Positions 1-9,281 of a DNA stretch of 64,000 nucleotides are shown here, piece by piece (positions within the stretch are counted from its first letter, which is position 1; the number at the start of each line of letters is the position of its first letter). Position numbers and translations under genes: made by a program. This DNA is from Maritalea porphyrae (lineage in GTDB: Bacteria > Pseudomonadota > Alphaproteobacteria > Rhizobiales > Devosiaceae). The notes under the pieces are model-generated. The model was not told the DNA's origin and did no database searches. It saw nothing but the letters and a program-made list of their open reading frames with translations. The stretch spans positions 684,039 through 748,038 of the forward strand of contig NZ_BSNI01000002.1 of assembly GCF_030159895.1 (NCBI RefSeq), given 5' to 3'.

Positions 1-983
1 ATCAAGCCCCGCAAGACGGCATGGTGCGCCTATGGACATGGCTGGCATTTGCTCATGGTGTAGATGTGGTCTGCTATTTCCGGTGGCGGCAATCTAAGTT
101 CGCCCAGGAGCAGTTCCATGCGGGGCTGCTATTGCCGAATTCCGAACCAGATCGGGCGTACTTAGAGGTTGCCCAAATTACCAAAGAAATGGCGGCATTG
201 CCCGAGCCAGGCGAGCGCCAAAAAGCGCAAGTTGCGTTGGTGTTGGACTATACGTCCCGTTGGGCAGCGGAAACGCTGCCTCAGGGCGCCGACTACTCCA
301 GTGCGCGTGTCGCAATGGATTGGTACTCCGCCCTTTCAGCGCGTGGGTTGGATCTAGATATTGTCGGGCCGCATTCGGATTTGGCCGGATATCAGCTGGT
401 AATCGTGCCGGATATGGTTGTCGATAATCCTGACTTTGTGGAGAAGCTGACAGCATGTGACGCAAAGGTGTATCTTGGTGCTCGCACCGGGAGCAAAACA
501 GCAGATATGCACATCCCGGACAACCTGCCGCCTGGTAGTTTCTCACAGCTTGTAAATGTACAAGTAAACCGCGTGGAATCGTTGCCGTCTTATGCTGGCG
601 ACCGCGTCAGAATCGGCGATATCCATGGCCCTGTTGGCAATTGGCGCGAGCACATAGTCACTTCAGAAAATGTTATCGCGCATTTTATGTCCGACTATCG
701 TGACAATGATCCTGCGCTGGTTGGAAACGACAAGTGCTGGTACGGCGCAACGCATTTTACGCCGGACTTGCTGGCGGAGGTGGTTGAAAGACTGGCCGGT
801 TGGGCTGGGGTCGAGCTCGGTCAACAAAATGCAACGACATTGAGAACCGCCCGGCGCGGGGCGTTAAATTTCGCCTTCAACTTTGGCGGTGAAAGCGTCG
901 AGCTTGATGTGAGCGAGGATGTTGAATTTTTTGTCGGCAGCAAAACGGTTCCTTCATTCGATGTGGCGATATGGCGAGCGTGA
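1..983 (+). CDS. Beta-galactosidase, GH42 family (C-terminal part, 5' end outside window)
   Basis: Hydrolyses terminal beta-galactosides in the cytoplasm. Only the last 326 residues are present; the frame is open at the left edge, so the start and most of the catalytic barrel lie upstream. The visible part begins in the segment around RLWTWLAFAHGVD and CYFRWRQSKFAQEQFH, which is typical of the end of the GH42 barrel. A trimerisation-like domain (roughly residues 60-240 of the fragment) and a short beta-rich C-terminal domain follow. The gene lies 155 bp upstream of a sugar ABC operon that has its own promoter, so it probably supplies monosaccharides in the same catabolic programme. The family call is good; the exact substrate linkage cannot be told from the C-terminus. 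Confidence 0.85.
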   Translation, partial: QAPQDGMVRLWTWLAFAHGVDVVCYFRWRQSKFAQEQFHAGLLLPNSEPDRAYLEVAQITKEMAALPEPGERQKAQVALVLDYTSRWAAETLPQGADYSSARVAMDWYSALSARGLDLDIVGPHSDLAGYQLVIVPDMVVDNPDFVEKLTACDAKVYLGARTGSKTADMHIPDNLPPGSFSQLVNVQVNRVESLPSYAGDRVRIGDIHGPVGNWREHIVTSENVIAHFMSDYRDNDPALVGNDKCWYGATHFTPDLLAEVVERLAGWAGVELGQQNATTLRTARRGALNFAFNFGGESVELDVSEDVEFFVGSKTVPSFDVAIWRA

Positions 984-1077
984 CCTTTGGTGTGACGGCG
1001 TCTGCGGCCGGTGCGGCGTTCATTCCAAAAATGGATCAGTTCAGACCAAAAACGACTAAAAGAAATTGAAGAATGAC

Positions 1078-1105
1078 TTTACATCAAAAGTTAAACGTTT
1101 ATATT
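1078..1105 (+). promoter_or_regulatory. Promoter of the sugar ABC operon with LacI-type operator between -35 and -10
   Basis: TTTACA (1078-1083) and TATATT (1100-1105) are separated by 16 bp. A perfect 10-bp palindrome with a central CG, TAAACGTTTA (1092-1101), lies in the spacer and touches the -10 box. Palindromes of this kind are the usual targets of LacI-family repressors, and a LacI regulator closes this operon (7025-8056). A repressor bound here would block RNA polymerase. The boxes are seen; the regulator-operator pairing is inferred. Confidence 0.6.
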
Positions 1106-1138
1106 TTGGCTGAAATTCAAGTTCGGGAGTGGGAATAG

Positions 1139-2308
1139 ATGGCTGGCGTTCAAATCAATCAGCTGCACAAGAAGTTTGGCAATTTATCTGTTCTATCTGG
1201 CGTGGACCTAGATATTGCCGACGGTGAATTCGTCAGCTTTCTAGGCCCGTCCGGATGCGGCAAGACGACTTTGCTGCGATCAATCGCCGGTTTGGAGGAT
1301 ATCAATGCGGGCGCAGTCATTTTAGGTGATCGAGAGATCACTCAATTGGCGCCAGCAAAGCGCGACATTGCGATGGTTTTTCAAAACTATGCGCTTTATC
1401 CGCACATGAATGTCTACAAAAACCTGTCTTTTGGCCTTTCCTTGAATGGTGTTCCGAGGGCTGAGATTGATGAGCGTGTGCAAAATGCGGCGCGAATTCT
1501 ACAAATTTCCGAGCTTTTGAAACGTCGACCAAAGCAATTGTCGGGTGGGCAACGCCAGCGCGTCGCGATTGGTCGCGCGATCGTGCGCGACCCAAAGCTG
1601 TTCCTTCTTGATGAGCCGCTATCCAATCTGGATGCTGGGCTGCGGGTGACAATGCGGGTGGAGCTGGCAAATCTGCACAAGCGGCTGGGGGTCACAATGA
1701 TCTACGTGACCCATGACCAAGTGGAAGCGATGACGCTCTCTAATCGGGTTGTCGTTCTCGACAAGGGGAAAGTCGCTCAGTTCGGCACGCCGCTTGAATT
1801 GTTTTATGCGCCCCAAAATCTATTCGTGGCTGGTTTCATCGGGTCGCCAAAAATGAACTTTCTGTCCGTCGATGCAACGCTTGAGGGCGCGCGGTCCGTG
1901 CGTCTAGGTGGCGAGGAGCTAGATGGCACTATCGATGTGGCACTCAACGTGCCAATCAGCGAGTTGCAAAACAGCGGGCACACATTGGGCATTCGGCCCG
2001 ACAATGTAGAATTGGTTGCAGAACACGAAGCCCATGTCCACGGGCAAGTTGTGCTTGTTGAACGATTGGGCACTGAAAGTCAGGTGCACCTAAATCTCGA
2101 TAACGGTCAGTCTTTCACCATCATCACGCGCGGCACGCACCCTGTAAGTTTTGGCGAGCGTGTCCATCTCAAATTTCCGGCGCAGCACTGTCACATTTTC
2201 AATGCTGCGGGGGAGGCGCTTCCGCGCGCATTGGATGCGGAAACTCGATCATTGATTGATCGACAAAAACAGTCGCATGGCGCGACGACTAGAGGAGAGG
2301 AACGATGA
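1139..2308 (+). CDS. Sugar ABC transporter ATP-binding protein (UgpC/MsmK/MalK type)
   Basis: ATPase subunit that powers a carbohydrate importer at the inner face of the cytoplasmic membrane; 389 residues. The Walker A motif GPSGCGKTT is near residue 40, the signature LSGGQRQRVAIGRA near 136, Walker B LFLLDEPLSNLDA near 156 and the switch histidine in YVTHDQ near 193. The C-terminal ~130 residues form the TOBE/regulatory domain of the MalK group. It is unusual, though not unique, for the ATPase gene to come first in such an operon. It follows the palindrome-bearing promoter, and its stop overlaps the start of the binding-protein gene (ATGA). Sugar specificity cannot be read from this subunit. 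Confidence 0.93.
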   Translation: MAGVQINQLHKKFGNLSVLSGVDLDIADGEFVSFLGPSGCGKTTLLRSIAGLEDINAGAVILGDREITQLAPAKRDIAMVFQNYALYPHMNVYKNLSFGLSLNGVPRAEIDERVQNAARILQISELLKRRPKQLSGGQRQRVAIGRAIVRDPKLFLLDEPLSNLDAGLRVTMRVELANLHKRLGVTMIYVTHDQVEAMTLSNRVVVLDKGKVAQFGTPLELFYAPQNLFVAGFIGSPKMNFLSVDATLEGARSVRLGGEELDGTIDVALNVPISELQNSGHTLGIRPDNVELVAEHEAHVHGQVVLVERLGTESQVHLNLDNGQSFTIITRGTHPVSFGERVHLKFPAQHCHIFNAAGEALPRALDAETRSLIDRQKQSHGATTRGEER

Positions 2309-3534
2309 AACAACTAAAGAAACTGGCACTGGCATCAGCAGTTGCTGCCCTTTCATTGGGCGGAACGGCGATGGCGGAAGAAGTAATTCGCTTCGCTACT
2401 TGGGACAGCGATGAAAGCCTTGCCATTCAGCAAGAAATCGCAAAGCGATTTGAGGCAGCCAATCCGGGCGTGAAAGTTCAGGTTGAACCTTATGCCGATG
2501 GTTATGACAAAAAGCTGATCGCGGCATTTGGTGCAGGCAGCCCGCCGGATGTAATGTATATGTGGAATTATCCAAAATACTACAAATCCTTGATGCCGCT
2601 TGATGAATTGATGGCGCGTGATGCTGAGGCCATGAACCTAAGCGACATTCCGGCTGGGTTGATCAACACGACGCGCATCGATGGTGACGCTTATGGCATG
2701 CCAGCAGGTTTTACTACCCATGTTGTTTTTTACAATAAGGACATGTTTGCCGCCGCTGGTGTGGAAGAGCCCAGCGAAAATTGGACATGGGCCGAGTTGC
2801 GCGAAAAGGCTGCAAGGTTCCGTGACAAGGAGAATAAGGTCTATGGCTATGCGGTTGAAGCCAAGCCAGATCCGTTCGACTATGAGCAATTCTTCTGGTC
2901 AAACGGTACACGCTTTATTGCGGAAGACGGTAGCGCGGTTGACGGTTACATGAACAGCGACGAGGCAGTCGAAGTGCTTTCAATGTTCGCTGATATGGCC
3001 AAAAACGAAGAAGCCGTTGTTATTGGCATAGGGGACAACTCGTCAGGCTCTGCTCTATTTAAGGGCAGCAAATTGGCCATGTATCAAAGCGCGATGTGGT
3101 CAAAAAGCGGCATTGAAGAAGCGGGCATCAACTATGGTGTTGCCACTCTGCCTTCATTCGGCGACAAGCCGATCCACTCTTCAATCGGTGCGTCTGCCAT
3201 GTCGATTGCCAAAGACACAAAAAATGCTGAACTGGCCTGGAAATTTGTGAAGTTCTTTTCCTCACCAGAGGCGGTGAAACTACGCACAAATGATCTACCG
3301 ATCCGCACAAGTGTTGCCAAAGAACTCAACATGACTACCGACCCGACTTTCAAGCCCTTCTTTGACATCCTGAAAGTATCAGACCGTGAGTCAAATGCGT
3401 TCTTGAAACACGAGAACTGGGGCAAAATCCAAACCAATCTCGAGCGCGCAATTGAAGCGACGATGATTGAAAAAGGTAATGCCAAGAAACACTTGGACGA
3501 AGCTGTTAAGCGTTCCAAGCGTCACTTGAACTAA
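2305..3534 (+). CDS. Sugar ABC transporter substrate-binding protein (periplasmic)
   Basis: Captures the transported sugar in the periplasm and delivers it to the two permeases. It has 409 residues with a Sec signal peptide (MKQLKKLALASAVAALSLGG, cut after TAMA near residue 24). The mature start, VIRFATWDSDES, and the hinge segments VMYMWNYPKYY and GDAYGMPAGFTTHVVFYNKD are typical of family 1 (MalE/UgpB-like) binding proteins. It is preceded by AGAGGAGAGG, a strong ribosome-binding site, and overlaps the ATPase stop by 4 nt. No Cys follows the signal peptide, so it is soluble rather than a lipoprotein. The ligand is unknown; the neighbouring glycosidases suggest an oligosaccharide or glycoside. 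Confidence 0.92.
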   Translation: MKQLKKLALASAVAALSLGGTAMAEEVIRFATWDSDESLAIQQEIAKRFEAANPGVKVQVEPYADGYDKKLIAAFGAGSPPDVMYMWNYPKYYKSLMPLDELMARDAEAMNLSDIPAGLINTTRIDGDAYGMPAGFTTHVVFYNKDMFAAAGVEEPSENWTWAELREKAARFRDKENKVYGYAVEAKPDPFDYEQFFWSNGTRFIAEDGSAVDGYMNSDEAVEVLSMFADMAKNEEAVVIGIGDNSSGSALFKGSKLAMYQSAMWSKSGIEEAGINYGVATLPSFGDKPIHSSIGASAMSIAKDTKNAELAWKFVKFFSSPEAVKLRTNDLPIRTSVAKELNMTTDPTFKPFFDILKVSDRESNAFLKHENWGKIQTNLERAIEATMIEKGNAKKHLDEAVKRSKRHLN

Positions 3535-3559
3535 GAGTTTCCAAGGGGGAATGAGTATT

Positions 3560-4495
3560 ATGGGCACAGATCCCGATAGTGCAGTGCAGCGCAATCGATT
3601 TTTCGAGAAGCTGACGCCATACCTTTTCATTTCCCCTTGGATATTGGGGTTCCTCTTCTTCACACTGGGGCCTCTCATTTTCTCGCTGGTCATGAGTTTC
3701 TACGATTGGCCAGTGGTGGGGGAGCGAACCTTTGTCGGCGTGGATAACTACCGCGTCATGCTCACCGAAGATCCGCTATTTTGGGACAGTTTGTGGGTAA
3801 CCATCAAATTTGGCCTGTTCTTTGTCCCCTTCAACATCATCCTTGGTCTGTTGTTGGCGGTCTTGCTCAACCAAAAAGTCCTTGGCAGCGGCATCTTCCG
3901 CACAATCTTTTACCTACCGAGCGTGATTTCAGGCGTCGCCTTGGTGACCATTTGGGCATGGATTTATAGCCACGAATACGGAATTTTGAACTTCCTCCTG
4001 GGCCTTGCCGGGATAGAGGGGCCAAACTGGCTGGGCGATCCAAGTTGGTCGTTGCTTGCTATCGTTGTGGCCTCTCTATGGGGGCTCGGCGGTACCATGT
4101 TGATATTACTAACGGGGCTCCAGTCAATTCCGAAAGAGCTCTATGAAGCGGCAAAAATCTCAGGTGTACCTGCCTGGGCGCGGTTGGTGTTCATCACCAT
4201 CCCGATGTTGTCGCCAATGTTGTTGTTCACCTTCATCACGTCGATCATTGCAGCATTTCAGCAGCTCACCATCGCGCTATTGCTGACAGGTGGTGGACCG
4301 CTCGAAAGCACCTATTTCTTCGCCATGTATATCTACGATAACGCATTCCAATATTTCGAAATGGGTTTTGCCGCCGCAAACTCTTGGGTGATGTTCTTGA
4401 TCATCCTGGCACTTTCAATGCTGGTGATGAAATCGTCTTCCGCTTGGGTCTACTACGAAGGTGAGATGAAGAATAAGGAGCAAGCTGATGGTTAG
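3560..4495 (+). CDS. Sugar ABC transporter permease (MalF/UgpA type)
   Basis: One of two membrane subunits of the importer, 311 residues and about six transmembrane helices. The first helix (LFISPWILGFLFFTLGPLIF) is characteristic of MalF/UgpA-type permeases. The EAA loop that contacts the ATPase is at EAAKISGVPAWARLVFITIP (near residue 200). An in-frame ATG lies at 3551, but the ribosome-binding site AAGGGGG at 3543-3549 is one base from it and 10 bases from the ATG at 3560, so 3560 is preferred. The 3' end overlaps the next permease gene by 8 nt, which implies translational coupling. Confidence 0.92.
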   Translation: MGTDPDSAVQRNRFFEKLTPYLFISPWILGFLFFTLGPLIFSLVMSFYDWPVVGERTFVGVDNYRVMLTEDPLFWDSLWVTIKFGLFFVPFNIILGLLLAVLLNQKVLGSGIFRTIFYLPSVISGVALVTIWAWIYSHEYGILNFLLGLAGIEGPNWLGDPSWSLLAIVVASLWGLGGTMLILLTGLQSIPKELYEAAKISGVPAWARLVFITIPMLSPMLLFTFITSIIAAFQQLTIALLLTGGGPLESTYFFAMYIYDNAFQYFEMGFAAANSWVMFLIILALSMLVMKSSSAWVYYEGEMKNKEQADG

Positions 4496-5300
4496 AACGC
4501 TGACTTATGGCGCGCTGATCTTTTTGTCTGCGCTTTTCATCATGCCATTTTATTGGACGTTGATCACCGCGATTAAATCGGTTCCAGAGCTTTATCAATA
4601 TCCGCCGGTGTTCTGGCCAAGCGAAGCACAGTGGGAAAACTTCATCATCGCATGGTTCAAACAACCGTTTGATGTCTATCTCAAAAACTCAGTGATCGTG
4701 GTTGTTCTATCAACCTTTGGTCAGTTGCTATCAAGCTCGTTGGTGGCATTTGGTTTTGCGCGTTTTCAGTTCAAAGGGCGCGACGCCATCTTTATTCTGT
4801 TGCTCTCCACTATGATGATCCCATGGGATGTGAAAATGATCCCGCTCTATATGGAGTTTAACATGCTGGGTTGGATCAACACGCTCAAACCGCTGATTGT
4901 TCCAGCCTATTTCGCAGACGCATTCTTTGTCTTTCTCCTACGGCAGTACATTATGAATGTGCCAATTGAAATTGATGAAGCGGCACGCATGGACGGCGCT
5001 AATTCTTGGCAGATTTATTGGCGCATCCATTTGCCGCTGATGATGCCTGCACTGGTGTTGGTCGGCACATTCCACTTCATGAACGCATGGAACGACTATC
5101 TTGGGCCGCTGATCTATTTAAACGATCAGTCCAAATATACGCTGACCCTTGGGCTATCTATGTTCAAAGGACTGCATGAGACGGACATTACCTCCATTGC
5201 CGCGATTACCGTGATTCTTTGTATTCCGCCGCTAATCTTGTTCTTCTTTGCGCAGCGTTACATTATGGATGGCGCCATCGGTTCTTCCGTAAAGGGGTAG
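4488..5300 (+). CDS. Sugar ABC transporter permease (MalG/UgpE type)
   Basis: Second membrane subunit of the importer, 270 residues with six predicted transmembrane helices starting at LTYGALIFLSALFIMPFYWT. The EAA loop is EAARMDGANSWQIYWRIHLP near residue 165, followed by the MNAWNDYLGPLIYL segment seen in this group. It overlaps the first permease by 8 nt and is followed after 3 nt by the glycosidase gene, so transporter and hydrolase are co-translated. The C-terminus GAIGSSVKG matches the usual MalG-type ending. Confidence 0.92.
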   Translation: MVRTLTYGALIFLSALFIMPFYWTLITAIKSVPELYQYPPVFWPSEAQWENFIIAWFKQPFDVYLKNSVIVVVLSTFGQLLSSSLVAFGFARFQFKGRDAIFILLLSTMMIPWDVKMIPLYMEFNMLGWINTLKPLIVPAYFADAFFVFLLRQYIMNVPIEIDEAARMDGANSWQIYWRIHLPLMMPALVLVGTFHFMNAWNDYLGPLIYLNDQSKYTLTLGLSMFKGLHETDITSIAAITVILCIPPLILFFFAQRYIMDGAIGSSVKG

Positions 5301-5303
5301 GGT

Positions 5304-7010
5304 GTGAGCCTATTTGATTTCAATAAAGTGCCGTTTTCTCGGCACCAACGCTTCACGACCCTATCGATGGTGCCGGACGGGTATGGCGAGCGGCAATGCT
5401 GTTTGCGCTATGTTGCAGGTGGCGATATGCGGCCAAGCCTTGGCAATCTTTGTCTGGTCACCTTTTTCGATCTTCAAGGCAATTCGCTTACGCCATCCTT
5501 CTCCCTGTCGCCAGGCTCTCTAGAGGCTGTGCTTCTAAAGGGCGATGAACAGGTCGGCAAAGCTGCTTTTTGTATCGGCGATGGGGAAGTGCTGCATGTG
5601 AAGGGTGAGGGGATAGAGCTGCGCTTTGAATTACAAGGCTCGCGCTACGACTATGCATACCAAACCCCAGCGGGCGAACCTTGTGTTGTTGCAGCCGGTG
5701 AGAATCTACGGCTTACGCCCGTGGCGAAAGTGGGGGAATTAAACGTTCGTGGCGAATGGCGTCGCGACCACGCTGAGGACGTTGCCATATCGTTCAAGGG
5801 CGATCAATTCGAAGGCAGTATCGTCTTGCATGAACGGCTTTGCCTTAATGTCTCACATTCCAGTTTTGAGCGCGCAAAAGCAGATGCGGAGCACGCCTTC
5901 GCGGAATGGATAGGTGATGCAGAGCTTGGCCAGGCTGCTCGTTTGGCCAATTACATATTGTGGGCAAATACAGTGCCCGCAAAAGGCCATTTGAGCGCCC
6001 CCGCCATTTACATGTCCAAAAACCACATGATCAACATTTGGAGTTGGGACAATGCGTTCTCGGCAATAGGTGTCGCCAAAACCAGTCCAAAAAGTGCGTT
6101 TGAACAGTTTGCTGTGATTTTTGATCAGCAAGACGCAAGCGGCTTGCTTCCTGACTTCGTGCACGATCAAGGCGCATCGTTTTCCTTCACAAAACCGCCG
6201 GTACATGGTTGGGCAATTGACCACATTCTTTGCGCTTTCGGTCCGGTTTTTGACGACGAACAATTGACCTATTTGACCGACAAGTTGGAAAAACAACTCA
6301 GCTATTGGCTCGCCCATACGCGGTCTGGCCCCGACAAATTGCCAAGCTACGCACATGGCAACGATAGCGGTTGGGACAATGCCAGCTTTTTTGCAAATGG
6401 TGGACCGGTGGAGGGCCCCGACCTGCCAACCTTTCTAGTGCTTACAGCGCAAGCGATTGCGCGGATTAAGCGCCGCTTAGGCGATGTAGAAAGCGCGGCG
6501 CATTTCGAACAGATTTGTGCTGGCTTGGTCCAATTGCTCGTCGACCAGCTTTGGCGTGATGGTCACTTTGTGGTTCGAAAGTCTGACGGTGCAGATGCGC
6601 CAAAGAACAGTCAAAGCCTTATTGGGTTTATGCCGATGCTGCTTGGTGATTTGCTGCCCAATGAAATTGGTGAGCAGTTGGTCAGTGAGTTCAAAAGGTC
6701 CGATTTGTTGACCGACTGGGGCCCGGCAACAGAAAGTCCCAATAGTGATTTTTACGAAGCTGACGGATATTGGCGCGGGCCGATTTGGGCACCCACAACA
6801 CTTCTCATACACGATGGACTGGTCGCGCAGCACGCAACTGAATTGGCTCAGAAAATTGCAACAAAATTTGTGAATCTATGCGAGCATTCTGGGATGGCTG
6901 AGAACTTTAATGCGCTAACCGGAGAGGGTCTTCGTGATCCAGCTTTTGCATGGACATCCGCAGTTTATTTGCGTTTCAAAGATATTTTGGCTAACCAGAG
7001 TGGGTCTTGA
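5304..7010 (+). CDS. GH63-like glycoside hydrolase (MGH1/trehalase-like alpha/alpha barrel)
   Basis: Probably a cytoplasmic exo-glycosidase that cleaves the sugar brought in by the adjacent importer. It has 568 residues: an N-terminal beta-sandwich (about 1-190) and a C-terminal (alpha/alpha)6 barrel. Barrel motifs include NIWSWDNAFSAIG (near 250), VHGWAIDHI, NDSGWDNASFF and NFNALTGEGLRDPAFAWTSA near the end, the pattern of GH63 enzymes such as mannosyl- or glucosylglycerate hydrolases and other GH37/63/15-like barrels. Start GTG 5304 is chosen for AAAGGGGTAGG just upstream. No signal peptide is visible. The exact substrate is not recognisable; an alpha-glucoside or a compatible-solute glycoside is possible. 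Confidence 0.78.
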   Translation: MSLFDFNKVPFSRHQRFTTLSMVPDGYGERQCCLRYVAGGDMRPSLGNLCLVTFFDLQGNSLTPSFSLSPGSLEAVLLKGDEQVGKAAFCIGDGEVLHVKGEGIELRFELQGSRYDYAYQTPAGEPCVVAAGENLRLTPVAKVGELNVRGEWRRDHAEDVAISFKGDQFEGSIVLHERLCLNVSHSSFERAKADAEHAFAEWIGDAELGQAARLANYILWANTVPAKGHLSAPAIYMSKNHMINIWSWDNAFSAIGVAKTSPKSAFEQFAVIFDQQDASGLLPDFVHDQGASFSFTKPPVHGWAIDHILCAFGPVFDDEQLTYLTDKLEKQLSYWLAHTRSGPDKLPSYAHGNDSGWDNASFFANGGPVEGPDLPTFLVLTAQAIARIKRRLGDVESAAHFEQICAGLVQLLVDQLWRDGHFVVRKSDGADAPKNSQSLIGFMPMLLGDLLPNEIGEQLVSEFKRSDLLTDWGPATESPNSDFYEADGYWRGPIWAPTTLLIHDGLVAQHATELAQKIATKFVNLCEHSGMAENFNALTGEGLRDPAFAWTSAVYLRFKDILANQSGS

Positions 7011-7024
7011 TTTTGAGTACTAAT

Positions 7025-8056
7025 ATGCCCGCGCGCCCAACGATAAAAACAATTGCAAAAGAAACCGGCTTATCAACAGCAACGGTTTCAAAAGCGCTTA
7101 ATGGCTCTGATCAGGTGCGTCCTGTCACCCGTGACAAAATTCTTGATGTCGCAAAAAGACTTGGCTACGAACTCAATATTTCTGGCGTTCAGCTGCGCAC
7201 CGGTAAGACCTATCAAATCGCTATGGTTACGGTAATTTCGTCTCCGCAAGATGATGAATGGGGCGGGGTCGGCTACACTCAGCTGATCAGCGGCTTAAGC
7301 CATGCGCTTGAAGGCACACCATATCGGGTGGTGCAATATCAGGTCCGCAGTTTTGAAGAAAGCTTGGAGACGATCAAGCGCATTGTCGTTAACCGCAAGG
7401 CAGACGGCGTGATTATCTCAGGCACACGAGCAGGCGATGAGCGCATCCAATATATGCAGGCGCAGGATTTTCCATTTGTCACCTACGGAACCAGCGATGC
7501 GGAAAAGCCCCACGCCTTTGTGGATACCGACAATAAGCGCATCGTTTCAATTTGCGTTGAACGCCTAATCGCGAAGGGCCACAAGCGCATTGCAATGCTG
7601 AATGCAGATGCGGATTTGATGTACACCGGTGATCGATTGGACGCTTATTGTGACGCGCTTACGCGTGCAAATATAGAGTTTGACGAAGATCTTGTGGCCA
7701 ACGGTCGATTGACCCCTGCGTTTGGCCGCGAACAACTATTTGAAATGTCGACACTGGATGCGCCGCCAACAGCCTATATTTGCGCAAATGAAGCTACCGC
7801 TCTTGGCGTATTGTCAGGTTTTCATGTGCGTGGCCTCGAACACGGCAAAGATGCTGTGGTTATTGCAACCGACGATTTGAATGTATCGCAATATTTCTCG
7901 CCGCCGATCACCACATGCTATTTGCCAATATCAAAGCCGAGCATGATGCTTGGCCGTTTCATGTTGCGCTTGCTTGATGGGGAACGACCGGAAAAGCTGC
8001 AAAAGCTGTTTGTTCCTGATCTTATCGAACGTAGCGCTGATGTCTTGGTCGATTAG
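7025..8056 (+). CDS. LacI family transcriptional regulator
   Basis: Sugar-responsive DNA-binding protein, 343 residues. The N-terminal LacI helix-turn-helix reads TIKTIAKETGLSTATVSKAL with the hinge region after DVAKRLGYELN. A periplasmic-binding-protein-like effector domain follows (about 65-340). TTG codons at 7007 and 7013 would extend the frame, but LacI proteins normally begin only a few residues before the helix-turn-helix, so ATG 7025 is used; no strong ribosome-binding site decides between them. It is the last gene of the sugar operon and most likely controls the palindrome at 1092-1101. The effector is unknown. Confidence 0.9.
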   Translation: MPARPTIKTIAKETGLSTATVSKALNGSDQVRPVTRDKILDVAKRLGYELNISGVQLRTGKTYQIAMVTVISSPQDDEWGGVGYTQLISGLSHALEGTPYRVVQYQVRSFEESLETIKRIVVNRKADGVIISGTRAGDERIQYMQAQDFPFVTYGTSDAEKPHAFVDTDNKRIVSICVERLIAKGHKRIAMLNADADLMYTGDRLDAYCDALTRANIEFDEDLVANGRLTPAFGREQLFEMSTLDAPPTAYICANEATALGVLSGFHVRGLEHGKDAVVIATDDLNVSQYFSPPITTCYLPISKPSMMLGRFMLRLLDGERPEKLQKLFVPDLIERSADVLVD

Positions 8057-8493
8057 TCGGCCGTTCTGATTTCCCTAAAAAAAGACTGCACATTGCCGTG
8101 ATTTGCACGCAACATCCGGTCGATCGAATTCATGTCGTGAAGAAGCTCTGTGGTGACCTTAATCATGTGGCTCTCTAGCTACAATATTCAAAGCTACCGT
8201 TCAGACAAGACGCATTGGTTGCTGTGTAGACAAAGAGCCTGCCGCTCCTCGTCTGGTTTGGTACATAAGGATTTCGCCCCAGACAGCGCAATGTGCGCAA
8301 ATTTGGTCCTCAGCGACAGGTTGGTCCGTGTCGTCTCGTTTGAACTCCAAAGATTACTAGGAACGCGTCAAGAAAACTATTGGTACCCTCTTTTTTCGAA
8401 CAAATAGTGACCTGTTTTGGTCAACCCCATGGTCTACCCTCCAGCGTAATCTTGAAGAAAACACTGAGATAACAACGAGTTAACCCGAGATGA
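8057..8493. other. Intergenic stretch without a recognised gene
   Basis: 437 bp between the LacI regulator and tRNA-Arg. A short open frame at 8150-8407 has no ribosome-binding site and no recognisable protein pattern. A small dyad TGACC-N6-GGTCA lies near 8407-8422. Nothing else can be supported. Confidence 0.4.
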
Positions 8494-8570
<77 letters not shown>

Positions 8571-8771
8571 TTTGGCAATTTGCGCGAAGGCAAATTGCGA
8601 AACTGGCGCGAACTTATCCGAACAGCACGCGCTTCACAATGGGGTTTTCGCCAAAATTGCGCGAAAAAATGGTCGATAAAACTGCCATCGTCCTCCCAAT
8701 TGCGATGAGCTTCTGCAATTCTTGATGTCGACATCGCTTCAAAATAATTGGAATAGAAACGGGTAGGCGTC

Positions 8772-9275
8772 ATGACAAGCCGAAACGCGATTTTTGTGAT
8801 CGGGGTGAGCGGGACAGGAAAGTCCACAATTGCACGCGCAATTGCGCATGAGATTGACGGCATTTTTCTCGACGCTGATGATTTTCATCCTTCTGAAAAT
8901 GTCGCTGCCATGTCAAACGGTATCCCCCTAACCGATGAAATGCGGGTGGGTTGGCTAGGAACAGTTGTTGCGGCAGCAAATGAAGCGAGCAATGCGCGCG
9001 TAGCGTTTGCGTGCTCGGCACTTAAGAAAGCCTATCGGGACATAATTCGCAAGAATGTCGTTGGTTGTCGGTTCGTTTTTCTCGACGTAGACCGTGCTAC
9101 TCTGCAAACCCGTATGGCTAATCGGCCAGGTCATTACATGCCGGTGAGTTTGTTGGACAGCCAGCTCGACACGCTCGAACGGCCGAGTCAAACGGAAAGC
9201 GATGTCTTGGTCGTCGATGGCACTTTGTCGATTGAAGAAATCGTTGCCAAGGTGTTGGATATCGCGGCTAACTGA
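8772..9275 (+). CDS. gntK: Gluconokinase
   Basis: Phosphorylates gluconate to 6-phosphogluconate with ATP, feeding the Entner-Doudoroff and pentose phosphate routes; cytoplasmic. It has 167 residues, the usual length. The P-loop GVSGTGKSTIA is at about residues 11-21. The substrate segment LDADDFHPSENVAAMSNGIP (near 33) and the CSALKKAYRD motif (near 81) are diagnostic of GntK-type kinases. It stands alone, about 200 bp downstream of the tRNA-Arg and ahead of polA; a long inverted repeat follows it. No transporter or dehydratase gene for gluconate is nearby. Confidence 0.93.
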   Translation: MTSRNAIFVIGVSGTGKSTIARAIAHEIDGIFLDADDFHPSENVAAMSNGIPLTDEMRVGWLGTVVAAANEASNARVAFACSALKKAYRDIIRKNVVGCRFVFLDVDRATLQTRMANRPGHYMPVSLLDSQLDTLERPSQTESDVLVVDGTLSIEEIVAKVLDIAAN

Positions 9276-9281
9276 GTTGTG

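Noticed and set aside
8150-8407. Plus-strand frame of 85 codons downstream of the LacI gene
   Set aside because: No ribosome-binding site and composition unlike the neighbouring genes.
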